Positions 15,602 through 23,774 of a DNA stretch of 64,000 nucleotides are shown one piece after another. Location of the stretch: contig JBCDCH010000004.1 in NCBI GenBank assembly GCA_039182125.1, forward strand, positions 46,888-110,887, in the 5' to 3' direction. The notes beneath the pieces are model-generated. The model was not told where the DNA came from, ran no database searches, and was given only the letters and a program-made list of their open reading frames with translations. Numbering within the stretch: the first letter of the stretch is position 1; each line of letters starts with the position of its first letter. The DNA is from Planctomycetota bacterium. GTDB lineage: Bacteria > Planctomycetota > Phycisphaerae > Tepidisphaerales > Tepidisphaeraceae. Both the position numbers and the translations under genes were made by a program.

Positions 15602-18019
15602 ATGCAACGCAACACGCTCAACCGCGTCATCCCGCTCGCCCTGCTGCTTGGCACCTGGGTGTTTCTCGTGCTTTCGCTCGGGAGTTTTTCGCCGAACGAT
15701 TGGCCGAGCCATGCGGTAACGCCGCACCCGCCGACGGCGAACCTCTGCGGGCCGGTCGGGGCGTTCGTCGCGTACCACGGCTTCGCGATGCTCGGGGCGG
15801 GCGTGTGGGTGCTCATGGGGCTGGGCACCGTGCTGCTGGGCCTGCGACTCTGGGGCACCAAACTCACCGACCCGTGGCTGCGCGTCGCGGGGATCATGCT
15901 GCTGGCCGTCGGCGTCGCGGCGATCAGCGCACACGTCACCGGCTTTTCACCAGCCGGCTTCCCCGAGGGCAGCGGCGGCGTCGTCGGCATCTACGCCAAT
16001 GCCGAGCTGACCGAGCGCTTCGCCGGCGTCGGCACCAAGCTCATCCTCGCGGTCGTCGTGTTCATCGCCCTGCTGCTGGCCGCTGACGAGATCTTCACGC
16101 GCGGCCCGATCCCCGCGCTGGTCACCGCCGTCACCGGTAAGAAGCTGCGCGTCCCGACGTTGCCGAAGCTGTCGCTCCCCAAGTTCCGCATGCCGGCGCT
16201 GCCGAGCCTGCCCAAGCGTGAGAAGAAGGTCCGCCAACCCAAGGTGCTCGAAGTCGAGGACGGCGAGGACCTCGTGGACGAATACGAGGAGGAAGAAGAC
16301 GACGAGCAATACGAGGAGGAGTGGGAAGAGGATGACGAAGAAGCCGTCGATGAGATCGACGAGGCCGACATCGAGGACGCCGAGGACGAGATCGCCGAGG
16401 CCAACGCCGAAGCCGCCAAGGCCAACTTCGACGAGGAAGAACCCGAGCAGCGCAAGGACATCGTCGTCCGCTTGGCCAACCGCCCAAAGAAGAACACCGC
16501 CCCGCCGCCGCCCAAGGAACTTGGCGATTACGACCTGCCGCCGTGGGACGTGCTCGAGGAGGCCGAGACCGGCTTCGCCGAGCAACAGGAGGAGTTCGTC
16601 CGCGCCAAGGCCGCCAGCCTCGAAGCCGCGCTCGACGAGTTCGGCGTCGACGCCCGCGTATGTGCCATCGACACCGGCCCGGTCATCACGATGTACGAGC
16701 TCGAACTCACCCGCGGCACCAAGGTCAGCGCCATCACCGGCCTGCAGAACGACATCGCCCGCGCCCTCGCCGCCGAGAGCATCCGCATCGTCGCGCCCAT
16801 CCCCGGCAAGCACACCGTCGGCATCGAAGTGCCCAACGCCGAGAAGGAGAAGGTCCGCCTCAAGGATCTCATGCAAACCGCACCGGCCAAGGTGCAGAAG
16901 ATGCAGATCCCGCTCTTCCTCGGCAAGGACGCGAGCGGCGAGCCGCTGATCACCGACCTGGCGTCGATGCCCCACTGCCTCATCGCCGGCACGACCGGCT
17001 CGGGTAAGTCGGTCTGCATCAACACCATCATCATGTCGATCATGTACACCCAGCGGCCCGACCTGGTGAAGCTCATCCTCGTCGACCCCAAGGTCGTCGA
17101 GATGGCACCCTTCCGCGACATCCCGCACCTCATGGCCCCGGTCATCACCGAGGTCGGCAAGGCAGCCAGCGTGCTCGACTGGGCGTGCACGAAGATGGAC
17201 CAGCGCTACGACCTGCTCGCCGAAGCCGGCGTGCGGAACATCGCGTCGTACAACTCGCTGTCCCGCGAGGAACTCATCGAGCGCTTCAACTGCACCACGC
17301 CCGAGGAAGAGGCGAAGGTGCCCAAGAAGCTGCCGTATGTCGTGATCGTCATCGACGAGCTCGCGGACCTGATGATGACCGCCGGCAAGGAAGTCGAGGC
17401 GTCCATCGTCCGCATCGCGCAGAAGGCCCGCGCCGTCGGCATCCACCTGATCCTCGCGACCCAGCGTCCGCAGGCGACGGTCGTCACCGGCCTGATCAAA
17501 TCGAACATGCCCAGCAAGATCGCCTTCCGTGTGAGCAGCCGCATGGACAGCCGCATCGTGCTCGACCAGAACGGCGCGGAACTGCTGCTCGGCCAGGGCG
17601 ACATGCTGTTCATGCCGCCCGGCGCGAGCCGACCGATGCGCAGCCAGGGCACGTTCATCGACGACATGGAAATCCGCCAGAGCGTCAAGGCGGTCAAGGC
17701 GAATGCGGAAGCGCAGTACGAGCCGGAGCTGGTTGCGATCAAGTCCGGCAACATCGACGCCGGCGGCGAGAAGGACGAGCTCTTCGACGACGCCGTCCGC
17801 GTGGTCCTCGAAACCAAGCGCGGCAGCGTGTCCCTACTCCAACGCAAGCTCACCATCGGCTACAGCCGTGCCAGCCGCCTGATCGAACAAATGGCCGAGT
17901 CCGGCATCGTCGGCGAATACAAAGGCTCGCAGGCCCGCGAAGCCACGATTACGCTCGAAGAGTGGGAAGCCATGAAAGCCCAAGCCGAGGCGGACGAGGA
18001 GAGCGGGATGAGTGTGTAA
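15602..18019 (+). CDS. ftsK: DNA translocase FtsK/SpoIIIE
   Basis: An 805-residue protein with four N-terminal membrane segments (residues about 6-180), a strongly acidic linker (about 215-290, EEEEDDEQYEEE type), the RecA-like motor with Walker A GTTGSGKSV (about 462-470), DPKVVEMAPF and Walker B VVIVIDELADLMM, then a C-terminal winged-helix gamma domain (GSVSLLQRKLTIGYSRASRLIEQM) that reads polar sequences. It anchors at the septum and pumps chromosomal DNA during division. The start at 15602 follows the repeat-filled gap; the frame upstream is repeat, not protein. Confidence 0.97.
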   Translation: MQRNTLNRVIPLALLLGTWVFLVLSLGSFSPNDWPSHAVTPHPPTANLCGPVGAFVAYHGFAMLGAGVWVLMGLGTVLLGLRLWGTKLTDPWLRVAGIMLLAVGVAAISAHVTGFSPAGFPEGSGGVVGIYANAELTERFAGVGTKLILAVVVFIALLLAADEIFTRGPIPALVTAVTGKKLRVPTLPKLSLPKFRMPALPSLPKREKKVRQPKVLEVEDGEDLVDEYEEEEDDEQYEEEWEEDDEEAVDEIDEADIEDAEDEIAEANAEAAKANFDEEEPEQRKDIVVRLANRPKKNTAPPPPKELGDYDLPPWDVLEEAETGFAEQQEEFVRAKAASLEAALDEFGVDARVCAIDTGPVITMYELELTRGTKVSAITGLQNDIARALAAESIRIVAPIPGKHTVGIEVPNAEKEKVRLKDLMQTAPAKVQKMQIPLFLGKDASGEPLITDLASMPHCLIAGTTGSGKSVCINTIIMSIMYTQRPDLVKLILVDPKVVEMAPFRDIPHLMAPVITEVGKAASVLDWACTKMDQRYDLLAEAGVRNIASYNSLSREELIERFNCTTPEEEAKVPKKLPYVVIVIDELADLMMTAGKEVEASIVRIAQKARAVGIHLILATQRPQATVVTGLIKSNMPSKIAFRVSSRMDSRIVLDQNGAELLLGQGDMLFMPPGASRPMRSQGTFIDDMEIRQSVKAVKANAEAQYEPELVAIKSGNIDAGGEKDELFDDAVRVVLETKRGSVSLLQRKLTIGYSRASRLIEQMAESGIVGEYKGSQAREATITLEEWEAMKAQAEADEESGMSV

Positions 18020-18111
18020 CCGTCCGACTTTGTCGATGGTTCAAACTGCTATTCGGAGCAGGTCAGCCTGATGCCCCTGCAGCCAAAGAACCGCCGGACG
18101 AACTTTGGTCG

Positions 18112-18447
18112 TTGGTGGGGAACGTTAAAGAGATCAGCACGCATGGCGAGGACCGAGAGCTACGACCTGGGACAAAGCACTTCAGCAGTGGGTCCAAACT
18201 GTTCGTGCTCCCGTCGATATGGGGAGACGGATACGAGAAGGTACACGTCATTGGGAAACATCGCGGAAGCCGGCGCTTCGTGACCATTGTGATGCCATCA
18301 AAACGAATCACGAACTGGCGAGTGAAGCCAGTCCATCACCCGCACATTCGCAATGTAATGATTGATCTCCAACGCTGGTGGAATTCTAAGGAAGATGCGG
18401 AGGGGTTTGCCGCGTGGATGCGTGAACGAGAGGCAGAATCCGATTGA
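18112..18447 (+). CDS. conserved hypothetical protein with uncertain start
   Basis: The frame encodes VGNVKEISTHGEDRELRPGTKHFSSGSKLFVLPSIWGDGYEKVHVIGKHRGSRRFVTIVM..., a pattern (GTKHF-GTK-Y--P--WGDGYE--VIG-HRGS) that I know from a widespread bacterial family of unknown function. The family usually includes a few residues before this point (ELW-VVGN), which are present here (DELWSLVGN), but no ATG, GTG or TTG precedes them close by. TTG at 18112 is the first candidate. Possible explanations are a non-canonical start, a small frameshift, or an N-terminal fusion. The frame remains open back into ftsK. Confidence 0.55.
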   Translation: MVGNVKEISTHGEDRELRPGTKHFSSGSKLFVLPSIWGDGYEKVHVIGKHRGSRRFVTIVMPSKRITNWRVKPVHHPHIRNVMIDLQRWWNSKEDAEGFAAWMREREAESD

Positions 18448-18634
18448 TCGCGCGACAAGTTCGAGCTTTCAACCGTAAACGCACCCCACTATGACACTCT
18501 AACCGGCCCACGACTGGGTCATGAGCAATGTGCTACTCGACGTTCGAACCGCGTTGCGGAGCAACGCAGCTTGGCGCTCCTGTGCAGTGCAGATTTGTTT
18601 GGTGCTTGCGTTGACCGTCGGTACGCTCATCACC

Positions 18635-19006
18635 ATGAAACACACAAAACTGTTCGTGGGGGTGCTCCTTGGGGTCGGGGCGACGGTGGCGATTGCGCAG
18701 GTGCCGGACAATCCCGAGCCGGTGGGGAAACTGCCGAAGCTTTACAAGCCGTACTCACTGATGGAGACGCTCGACACCAAGACGATCCTCGCGATCGACA
18801 AGCGACATGACGAAACCCTCGCGGCGATCAAGCAACTCAAGCAAGCCGAGTACGACGACATCCAGGCGATGCTCAACGACGAGCAGAAGGCCGAGCTCGC
18901 CGAGATCGAGAGCCAGCTCAAGGCCGAGCGCGACGCGTACATCGCCGAGCGTCAGAAGAAGAAGCTGGAAGAACGGATGAAGGAAAAGGAAGACGCCGGC
19001 GAGTAG
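18635..19006 (+). CDS. small secreted coiled-coil protein
   Basis: A 123-residue protein with a short signal peptide (MKHTKLFVGVLLGVGATVAIAQ) and a highly charged helical region (KRHDETLAAIKQLKQAEYDDIQAMLNDEQKAELAEIESQLKAERDAYIAERQKKKLEERMKEKED) that should form a coiled coil. The layout recalls Spy/CpxP-like periplasmic proteins, but I cannot assign it. TACGCT ends 7 nt before the ATG at 18635, which I prefer to the upstream ATG at 18521. Confidence 0.65.
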   Translation: MKHTKLFVGVLLGVGATVAIAQVPDNPEPVGKLPKLYKPYSLMETLDTKTILAIDKRHDETLAAIKQLKQAEYDDIQAMLNDEQKAELAEIESQLKAERDAYIAERQKKKLEERMKEKEDAGE

Positions 19007-19059
19007 ATCGGTAACCGATTGGATCGGCAACGCCGGCGGCCGCCGCTATCCTGCCGGCC

Positions 19060-19605
19060 ATGTTCGACTTCGAATGGGGTGCCCTCCTCGGCGCGTTGCT
19101 CGTGTTCGGCGCCCGCGTCGGCGACGTCTCGCTGGGCACGATCCGCAACATCTACACCATCCGCGGCCAGCGCGGCGTCTCGTTCGCGCTGGGTTTTCTT
19201 GAATCACTGATCTTCATCACCGCGATCAGTGCCGTGCTCCGCGGCGAGATGAGCGTGCTCCGCACCATCGGCTACGCCGGCGGTTATGCGACGGGCATCT
19301 ACGTCGGCATCACCGTCGAAGCCTGGATCGCCAGCGGCTGGCAGATCGTCCGCGTGATCACCCGGGAGAAGACGGACCTGGCGGTGAAACTGCGTGAGAT
19401 GGGCTGGGCCGTGACCGAGGTCGCCGGCGAGGGCCGCGACGGGCCGACGCCGATCCTGTTTCTGGTCGTGCGGCGCAAGAAGGTCAAGGCGGTCCTCGCC
19501 GCCGTGACCGAGCAGGCCGCCAACGCGTTCGTCACGATCGAGGGCGCCGGCAAAGTCATCAACGGCGTCGCCAACCCCATCGCCGCCGCCGCGCTGCGAA
19601 AGTGA
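19060..19605 (+). CDS. UPF0316 family membrane protein (DUF5698-DUF2179)
   Basis: A 181-residue protein. Three membrane segments at the N-terminus carry the DUF5698 motif ARVGDVSLGTIRNIYTIRGQRGVSFALGFLESLIFI and GYAGGYATGIYVG. A cytoplasmic C-terminal domain of the DUF2179 type follows (VKLREMGWAVTEVAGEGRDGPTPILFLVVRRKKVKAV...). The family may sense a small ligand, but its role is unknown. TATCCT ends 7 nt before the ATG with no Shine-Dalgarno site. Its stop abuts the stop of the convergent nucleotidyltransferase gene with no spacer. Confidence 0.88.
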   Translation: MFDFEWGALLGALLVFGARVGDVSLGTIRNIYTIRGQRGVSFALGFLESLIFITAISAVLRGEMSVLRTIGYAGGYATGIYVGITVEAWIASGWQIVRVITREKTDLAVKLREMGWAVTEVAGEGRDGPTPILFLVVRRKKVKAVLAAVTEQAANAFVTIEGAGKVINGVANPIAAAALRK

Positions 19606-20235
19606 TCATGGCAACTCGTCCGGCTCGGCAGCGAGCGCGTCCCAGAGTTCGAGGAACTTCTCGCGAACATATGGGTTTAACTTCTCGGCCATGTCACGCG
19701 GGATCTCCAGCACGCGGATCAGTTCTGTCGCATCGCCTATGTCTTTCGCGCGAGTGACGTTGCTCATCCCGCTTGCCAGCTTGAGTTCGAGTAACGTCGG
19801 CAGACCAAGAACTTGGACGCCGTCGATCTCAACAGCAACCTTGGACGGATCGGGAAACACGACCGGCTTCTCCTTGCCGTCGCCCGGAAAGCCACCCGTC
19901 GTAAGAAACTCGACCTTCACGCCAGTGGTCGTGTCGCGCAGGTGCTTGCTGCCGCGAAACGGGGGGAGGTAGCCAAGACCGTCCAACTCCGCGTGAATCT
20001 TCTCCAAGCTTGCCGGAGTGACTAGCAGGTCGACATCTTCGGTGTACCTCCGATACCCATGGCGAAACATCGCCATCCCACCGACCAACGCGTACGAAAT
20101 GTCCAGATCGTGAAGTCGTTGTGTGATCCGTCGCAGCGTTTTTTGGACTTCGCTCTCATCTTCGAAGTGCATGCCGCTCTCCCTCCATGCCCACTGCGGT
20201 TTATCCTTCAGCCGCTGCTCGTAGGCGACAACCAT
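19606..20235 (-). CDS. nucleotidyltransferase-fold protein
   Basis: A 209-residue protein with the DNA polymerase β-like nucleotidyltransferase signature ISYALVGGMAMFRHGYRRYTEDVDLLV (GG...TEDVDL gives the metal-binding Asp pair), followed by VKVEFLTTGGFPGDG and PTLLELKL. Related domains occur in AbiEii-type toxins and in orphan proteins; no antitoxin partner is adjacent, so I leave the role open. TATACT ends 6 nt before the ATG at 20235, and the site overlaps the -10 of the divergent aroB. The frame upstream of 20235 is antisense to aroB. Confidence 0.75.
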   Translation of the reverse strand: MVVAYEQRLKDKPQWAWRESGMHFEDESEVQKTLRRITQRLHDLDISYALVGGMAMFRHGYRRYTEDVDLLVTPASLEKIHAELDGLGYLPPFRGSKHLRDTTTGVKVEFLTTGGFPGDGKEKPVVFPDPSKVAVEIDGVQVLGLPTLLELKLASGMSNVTRAKDIGDATELIRVLEIPRDMAEKLNPYVREKFLELWDALAAEPDELP

Positions 20236-20241
20236 GGGACG

Positions 20242-20249
20242 AGTATATC
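20242..20249. promoter_or_regulatory. overlapping divergent -10 hexamers (nucleotidyltransferase / aroB)
   Basis: The 8-nt stretch AGTATATC holds TATACT on the minus strand, ending 6 nt before the nucleotidyltransferase ATG, and TATATC on the plus strand, ending 9 nt before the aroB ATG. The start codons are 23 nt apart. It is a second instance of the arrangement seen between tspO and obgE. Confidence 0.45.
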
Positions 20250-20258
20250 GTGCGTCCC

Positions 20259-21338
20259 ATGCCGACGGTACCGGTCGAACTTGCCAGCGGAACGTATGAC
20301 GTGCATATCGAGCGCGGGTTGCTCGACGATGCGGGGCAGCGGTTGGCGGCGATCGCACCGGCGCGGAAGGTGGTGGTGATTGCGGACGAGAACGTCGCAC
20401 CGCTGCACCTGCCAACGTTGCGAGCATCGTTGGAGACGGCGGGGTACGAGGTCATCGTCGCGAGCCTTGGCGGCGGTGAGGCTGGCAAGCGGCTCGAAAC
20501 GTTGCTGCCGGTGTACGAGCAGATCCTCGCGGCGGGCATCGATCGGCGTACGCCGGTGATCGGGCTGGGCGGCGGGGTGACGACGGACATGGCCGGCTTC
20601 GTCGCGGCGACGTTGCTGCGCGGTGTGCCGTTCGTGCCGGTGCCGACGTCACTACTCGCGATGGTTGACGCGTCGGTCGGCGGCAAGACCGGCGTCAACT
20701 CAGGTGCCGGCAAGAATCTCATCGGCGCGTTTCACCAACCCGCTGCCGTGCTGATCGACACCGACACGCTTGCCACGCTTCCGCCGAAACCACTACGCGA
20801 GGGACTGGCCGAATGCATCAAGCACGCGGTCATCCGTGACGCAGCGATGTTCGCAAAACTCCAAAGCGAGATCGGCCGGGCACTCGCGTTGGATCTTGAC
20901 TGGCTCACCGAGCACGTCGCGGCCAACGTCGCGATCAAGGCAGCCGTCGTCGCCGAGGACCCGTACGAACACGGCGTCCGCGCTCATCTGAATCTCGGCC
21001 ACACCTTCGGCCACGCCATCGAAAAGGTCACCGCCAACGCCGTTTCTCACGGTGACGCGGTCGCGCTGGGCGTGAAGTGTGCGACGGTGCTGGCCGAGCG
21101 GGTGGGCAGCATGAACGCCGAGCAGGGCCAAGCCGTCCGAGACGTTTTGGCAAATACCGAGTTGGCGACGACGCTCCCGGGCCTCGACCCGTCGGCACTC
21201 TTCGACGCGATGAAGTTCGACAAAAAGGTCCGCGACGGCAAGGTCCGACTGGTGCTGCCGGTCGGCATCGGAGCGGCGCAGGTTCGCGACGACATTGCCG
21301 ACGATGACATCCGCGCGGCGTGGTCGGCGATCGGATGA
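20259..21338 (+). CDS. aroB: 3-dehydroquinate synthase
   Basis: A 359-residue protein with the NAD-binding GLGGGVTTDMAGFVAATLLRGVPFVPVPTSLLAMVDASVGGKTGVN, ECIKHAVI, and the zinc ligands in LNLGHTFGHAIE. It makes 3-dehydroquinate from DAHP, the second step of the shikimate pathway, and so follows the aroF enzyme encoded at 8.5 kb. The start at 20259 fits the family N-terminus (PVELASGTYDVHIERGLL). The gene is monocistronic by its surroundings, with a 486-nt gene-free stretch after it. Confidence 0.97.
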   Translation: MPTVPVELASGTYDVHIERGLLDDAGQRLAAIAPARKVVVIADENVAPLHLPTLRASLETAGYEVIVASLGGGEAGKRLETLLPVYEQILAAGIDRRTPVIGLGGGVTTDMAGFVAATLLRGVPFVPVPTSLLAMVDASVGGKTGVNSGAGKNLIGAFHQPAAVLIDTDTLATLPPKPLREGLAECIKHAVIRDAAMFAKLQSEIGRALALDLDWLTEHVAANVAIKAAVVAEDPYEHGVRAHLNLGHTFGHAIEKVTANAVSHGDAVALGVKCATVLAERVGSMNAEQGQAVRDVLANTELATTLPGLDPSALFDAMKFDKKVRDGKVRLVLPVGIGAAQVRDDIADDDIRAAWSAIG

Positions 21339-21824
21339 GCATTCGGCAAGCCGCCGTCGTTACAACCGCCACGACCCGCATGATGGGGTCGGCGAATCGG
21401 CCCGACACCAGCGGTTGTTTCATAATGGTTGACCGCGCGGGCTCAAGGGGGAACAATAAAGGACCGATCTGGAGAACAGCGCGCCGAATCTCGGGAGTTT
21501 CCCTCGGCATCGCTGATTGGCTTCATCGACGGAACGCGATTCGCAGAGATCAGTCCACGTCGCAGCGATGGCAACCCCGTTGTCCGGCAGACTGATCGTT
21601 GAGCGACCGCCCGACCAACTGTGTCGAAACCTATTCGACGCGGCTGGAACGCCGGTGTGCGTGTCGGCCTGCCCTTCGGGCAGTCGATATTCATGCGGCG
21701 TGGAAGGACGGCGTCCCCTCACGTGATTCGCCGGTCGTGAAAGCCGACGACGATCGTACTTCCCGGACGGCAGGGGCCAGCCGGGTCGATTCGCACAACT
21801 CAAACCACGTTCAGACCTTCGCTT
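21339..21824 (+). other. 486-nt stretch without a convincing gene
   Basis: Open frames here are short and have no protein-like character. A small hairpin with an exact 6-bp stem (CTGCCC, loop TTC, GGGCAG) lies at about 21671-21686. No tRNA, riboswitch or promoter consensus was recognised. It may hold the promoter and leader of the PilZ-like gene. Confidence 0.4.
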
Positions 21825-22223
21825 ATGAGTCGCAGACGCAAACGCACGGGCATCGGCCCGCCGAAGATCAACCCCGCCGTCACGATCGATCGTGACGGGT
21901 TCCAGCCGCACCGCGAGCACTTGGGCCGCGGCCCGATGCGTGGCGCACGCCGGACCACGCCCAGGACCAAGGCGGTTCTGCAGCTCATTACCGGCGAAAA
22001 GGCGGGGACGACGTTCGATATTCTCACCCGCGACAGCGCCGAGGGTGGCGTGGCTTTCATGCTCAAGGAGCCGATCCCGGTCGGGCAGGCTGTCCGCCTC
22101 GTGATGAACGCCGAGTCGACCGAGCAAATCGACATCCCCGACGATGCCGGCATTCAGGCGGAGATCACCCGCTCACGGGCGATCAGCAACGGCCGGTTCG
22201 AGATGGCCGCTAAGTTCCGATAA
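21825..22223 (+). CDS. PilZ-like domain protein
   Basis: A 132-residue protein with a basic N-terminal stretch (MSRRRKRTGIG... RGARRTTPRTKAVLQLITG) followed by a small β-barrel pattern (FDILTRDSAEGGVAFMLKEPIPVGQAVRLVMNAES). The Arg-rich segment and DSAEGG resemble the RxxxR and (D/N)xSxxG elements by which PilZ domains bind cyclic di-GMP, though the spacing is not exact. If correct it would be a c-di-GMP sensor without effector domain. The start is chosen as the only ATG before the basic stretch. Confidence 0.5.
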   Translation: MSRRRKRTGIGPPKINPAVTIDRDGFQPHREHLGRGPMRGARRTTPRTKAVLQLITGEKAGTTFDILTRDSAEGGVAFMLKEPIPVGQAVRLVMNAESTEQIDIPDDAGIQAEITRSRAISNGRFEMAAKFR

Positions 22224-22546
22224 GCCGGCCAGTTGATCCGATGAATTCGTCCGCCGTGGAAAGACAATCTCCTCCCCGGCGGTTTTAGTGCGCGAAGCAC
22301 GCCGGGCGTCTCGCAAAAAATCTGCGAGATTTTTGCAACTCCCCGAACCATGACCCAATCGGGGCGGTAAAACTAGCGTCGGCGATGGCCCTTCGGTGCA
22401 TCGCCTCGCGATGTCCCGGCTCCCGCGTGACCGATGGGCATCCGACCGACGGTGTGTTGGTTCTCGGCGGTGTTCGCAACCGCCCTGCGCATCGATCGAC
22501 GTGTTGTTTAGTCAGCGGCCAACCATGCCGCAGGATCGGTTCCGCC
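22224..22546 (+). other. 323-nt stretch without a convincing gene
   Basis: It contains a small hairpin (CTCGCA/TGCGAG around an A/T-rich loop, about 22311-22329) followed by ATTTTTGC, which could terminate the PilZ-like transcript. The frame leading into the next gene is open from 22385, but its codons look non-coding. I checked for a c-di-GMP riboswitch because of the upstream PilZ-like gene and saw no consensus. Confidence 0.35.
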
Positions 22547-22957
22547 ATGTCTCGTGTCCCCCCAAGCGACCCCGCGAAGACGTCGGTCACGTCCACGGAC
22601 GAACAAGCGATGGATGCCGAGGTTGGTGCCAAGCCAACCACCGAGTCGGCTGTGGACGACGACGGCGACGTGATCCATTTCGACTGTGTCGAGGCTCACA
22701 CCTGTGCCGAGACTTTGCTTGATCATTGCAAACGGGTCGTCACCGAGTCCTCACGAATCGAGATGCGGCTCAAGGACGGCAGCCGCGTCGTGCTCATCTC
22801 CAAGTGTGAACTCGACTCGCTCGAGGAAGCGTTGGACATGTACGGCTGCATGAACGAGGGCGAGGCGCTGCACGCACGGGTCCGCGGGATCGCCGACTGC
22901 ATTCAGAAAGAAATGCTCACCGACGGACCACGCAAATCGGACGGCGAAGCAAACTGA
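22547..22957 (+). CDS. hypothetical protein
   Basis: A 136-residue acidic protein. A disordered N-terminus rich in Asp, Glu, Thr and Ser is followed by a compact region FDCVEAHTCAETLLDHCKRVVTESSRIEMRLKDGSRVVLISKCELDSLEEALDMYGCMNEGEALHARVRGIADCIQKE with five cysteines (the two in DCVEAHTC six residues apart). That region suggests a small α/β domain, possibly a regulatory or toxin-antitoxin-like fold, but nothing specific is recognised. I chose the ATG at 22547 where protein-like composition begins. Confidence 0.5.
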   Translation: MSRVPPSDPAKTSVTSTDEQAMDAEVGAKPTTESAVDDDGDVIHFDCVEAHTCAETLLDHCKRVVTESSRIEMRLKDGSRVVLISKCELDSLEEALDMYGCMNEGEALHARVRGIADCIQKEMLTDGPRKSDGEAN

Positions 22958-22993
22958 CCGCCGCGCAAGGCAACTGCCGATACAGTTCACAGA

Positions 22994-23692
22994 ATGAAAG
23001 CGGCGTTTCGCGTAGCTGGGATGTTGGTGCTGTCGGCCGCCGCGGGCGGTGGGCTTTGGTACTACCAGCAGACCAACTCCACTGCGGCACAGATCGACCA
23101 ACTCGAAGCCGAGAAAGCCGTGCTCGCGGATCTGGTCGACCGACTCAGCGGCCAGCGCCGTGTGGCGGAGATGATCGTCACCGAGCAAAACACCAACGAA
23201 GACGGCGTGCTCGTCACCGACCTGCTGTTTGTCGAGTACGACACGCAGGGCGATCCGCTGCCGCCCAAATCCTTCACAGTGCTTGGCGATTCGGTGCATG
23301 TGCTGAGCAAGGTCATCACGTTCGAGCGCGGATACATCGAGGCCAACGATCCGATGCGGGGCCAGTCGATCGCGTTGTTCATGGGCATTCACGGCGGGGC
23401 CGAAGCCCCCGAAGACGCCCATCCCATCGACCCGATCGGCGGCCAGCCCGACATCTACGCCGGCGAGAACCCGAACATCACCACCTTCGAGGCCGAGCTG
23501 TGGGAGAAGTTTTGGGACTTGGCCCGTGACGAGGAGTTGCGCGCCAAGTACGGGGTGCAAACCGCCGGGGGCGAAGGGCCGTGGACCATCTTCCGCCCTG
23601 ACACGCTTTACACCCTCACCCTCGCGACCGACGGCGGCCTGACGCTCGAGCAACAGCCGGTCCCGGCGATCTTCCGGGTCAAGGCGGACTGA
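22994..23692 (+). CDS. membrane-anchored hypothetical protein
   Basis: A 232-residue protein with one N-terminal membrane segment (FRVAGMLVLSAAAGGGLWYYQ, residues 5-25), a short coiled coil (STAAQIDQLEAEKAVLADLVDRLSGQRR) and an extracytoplasmic β-rich domain with many aspartates. The layout recalls small cell-envelope proteins of planctomycetes, but no family is recognised. TACAGT ends 7 nt before the ATG and no Shine-Dalgarno site is visible. Confidence 0.7.
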   Translation: MKAAFRVAGMLVLSAAAGGGLWYYQQTNSTAAQIDQLEAEKAVLADLVDRLSGQRRVAEMIVTEQNTNEDGVLVTDLLFVEYDTQGDPLPPKSFTVLGDSVHVLSKVITFERGYIEANDPMRGQSIALFMGIHGGAEAPEDAHPIDPIGGQPDIYAGENPNITTFEAELWEKFWDLARDEELRAKYGVQTAGGEGPWTIFRPDTLYTLTLATDGGLTLEQQPVPAIFRVKAD

Positions 23693-23774
23693 CCCGCCCC
23701 CAAGAAGCTGCGAAACGTTGCCGGCCCTCGTGGCGTCCCTCGGCCATGCGGACTACTCTCCCCGCTTGCCGAAC

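Noticed and set aside
15947..17446. 499-codon open frame antisense to ftsK
   Set aside because: The product is a run of Asp/Gly/Leu/Val words mirroring ftsK codons. FtsK motifs are intact on the plus strand.
18448..18634. Possible tRNA (TTCGA words and a GCGTTGC/GCAACGC hairpin)
   Set aside because: No acceptor stem pairing, no anticodon arm at the right distance and no 3' CCA context.
19606..20235. AbiEii-type toxin of an abortive-infection pair
   Set aside because: The nucleotidyltransferase signature is present, but no AbiEi-like or other antitoxin gene is adjacent and the neighbours are aroB and a UPF0316 gene, so only the fold is claimed.
21339..22546. c-di-GMP riboswitch near the PilZ-like gene
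   Set aside because: The conserved sequence blocks and tetraloop/receptor elements of c-di-GMP-I or -II riboswitches are not present.
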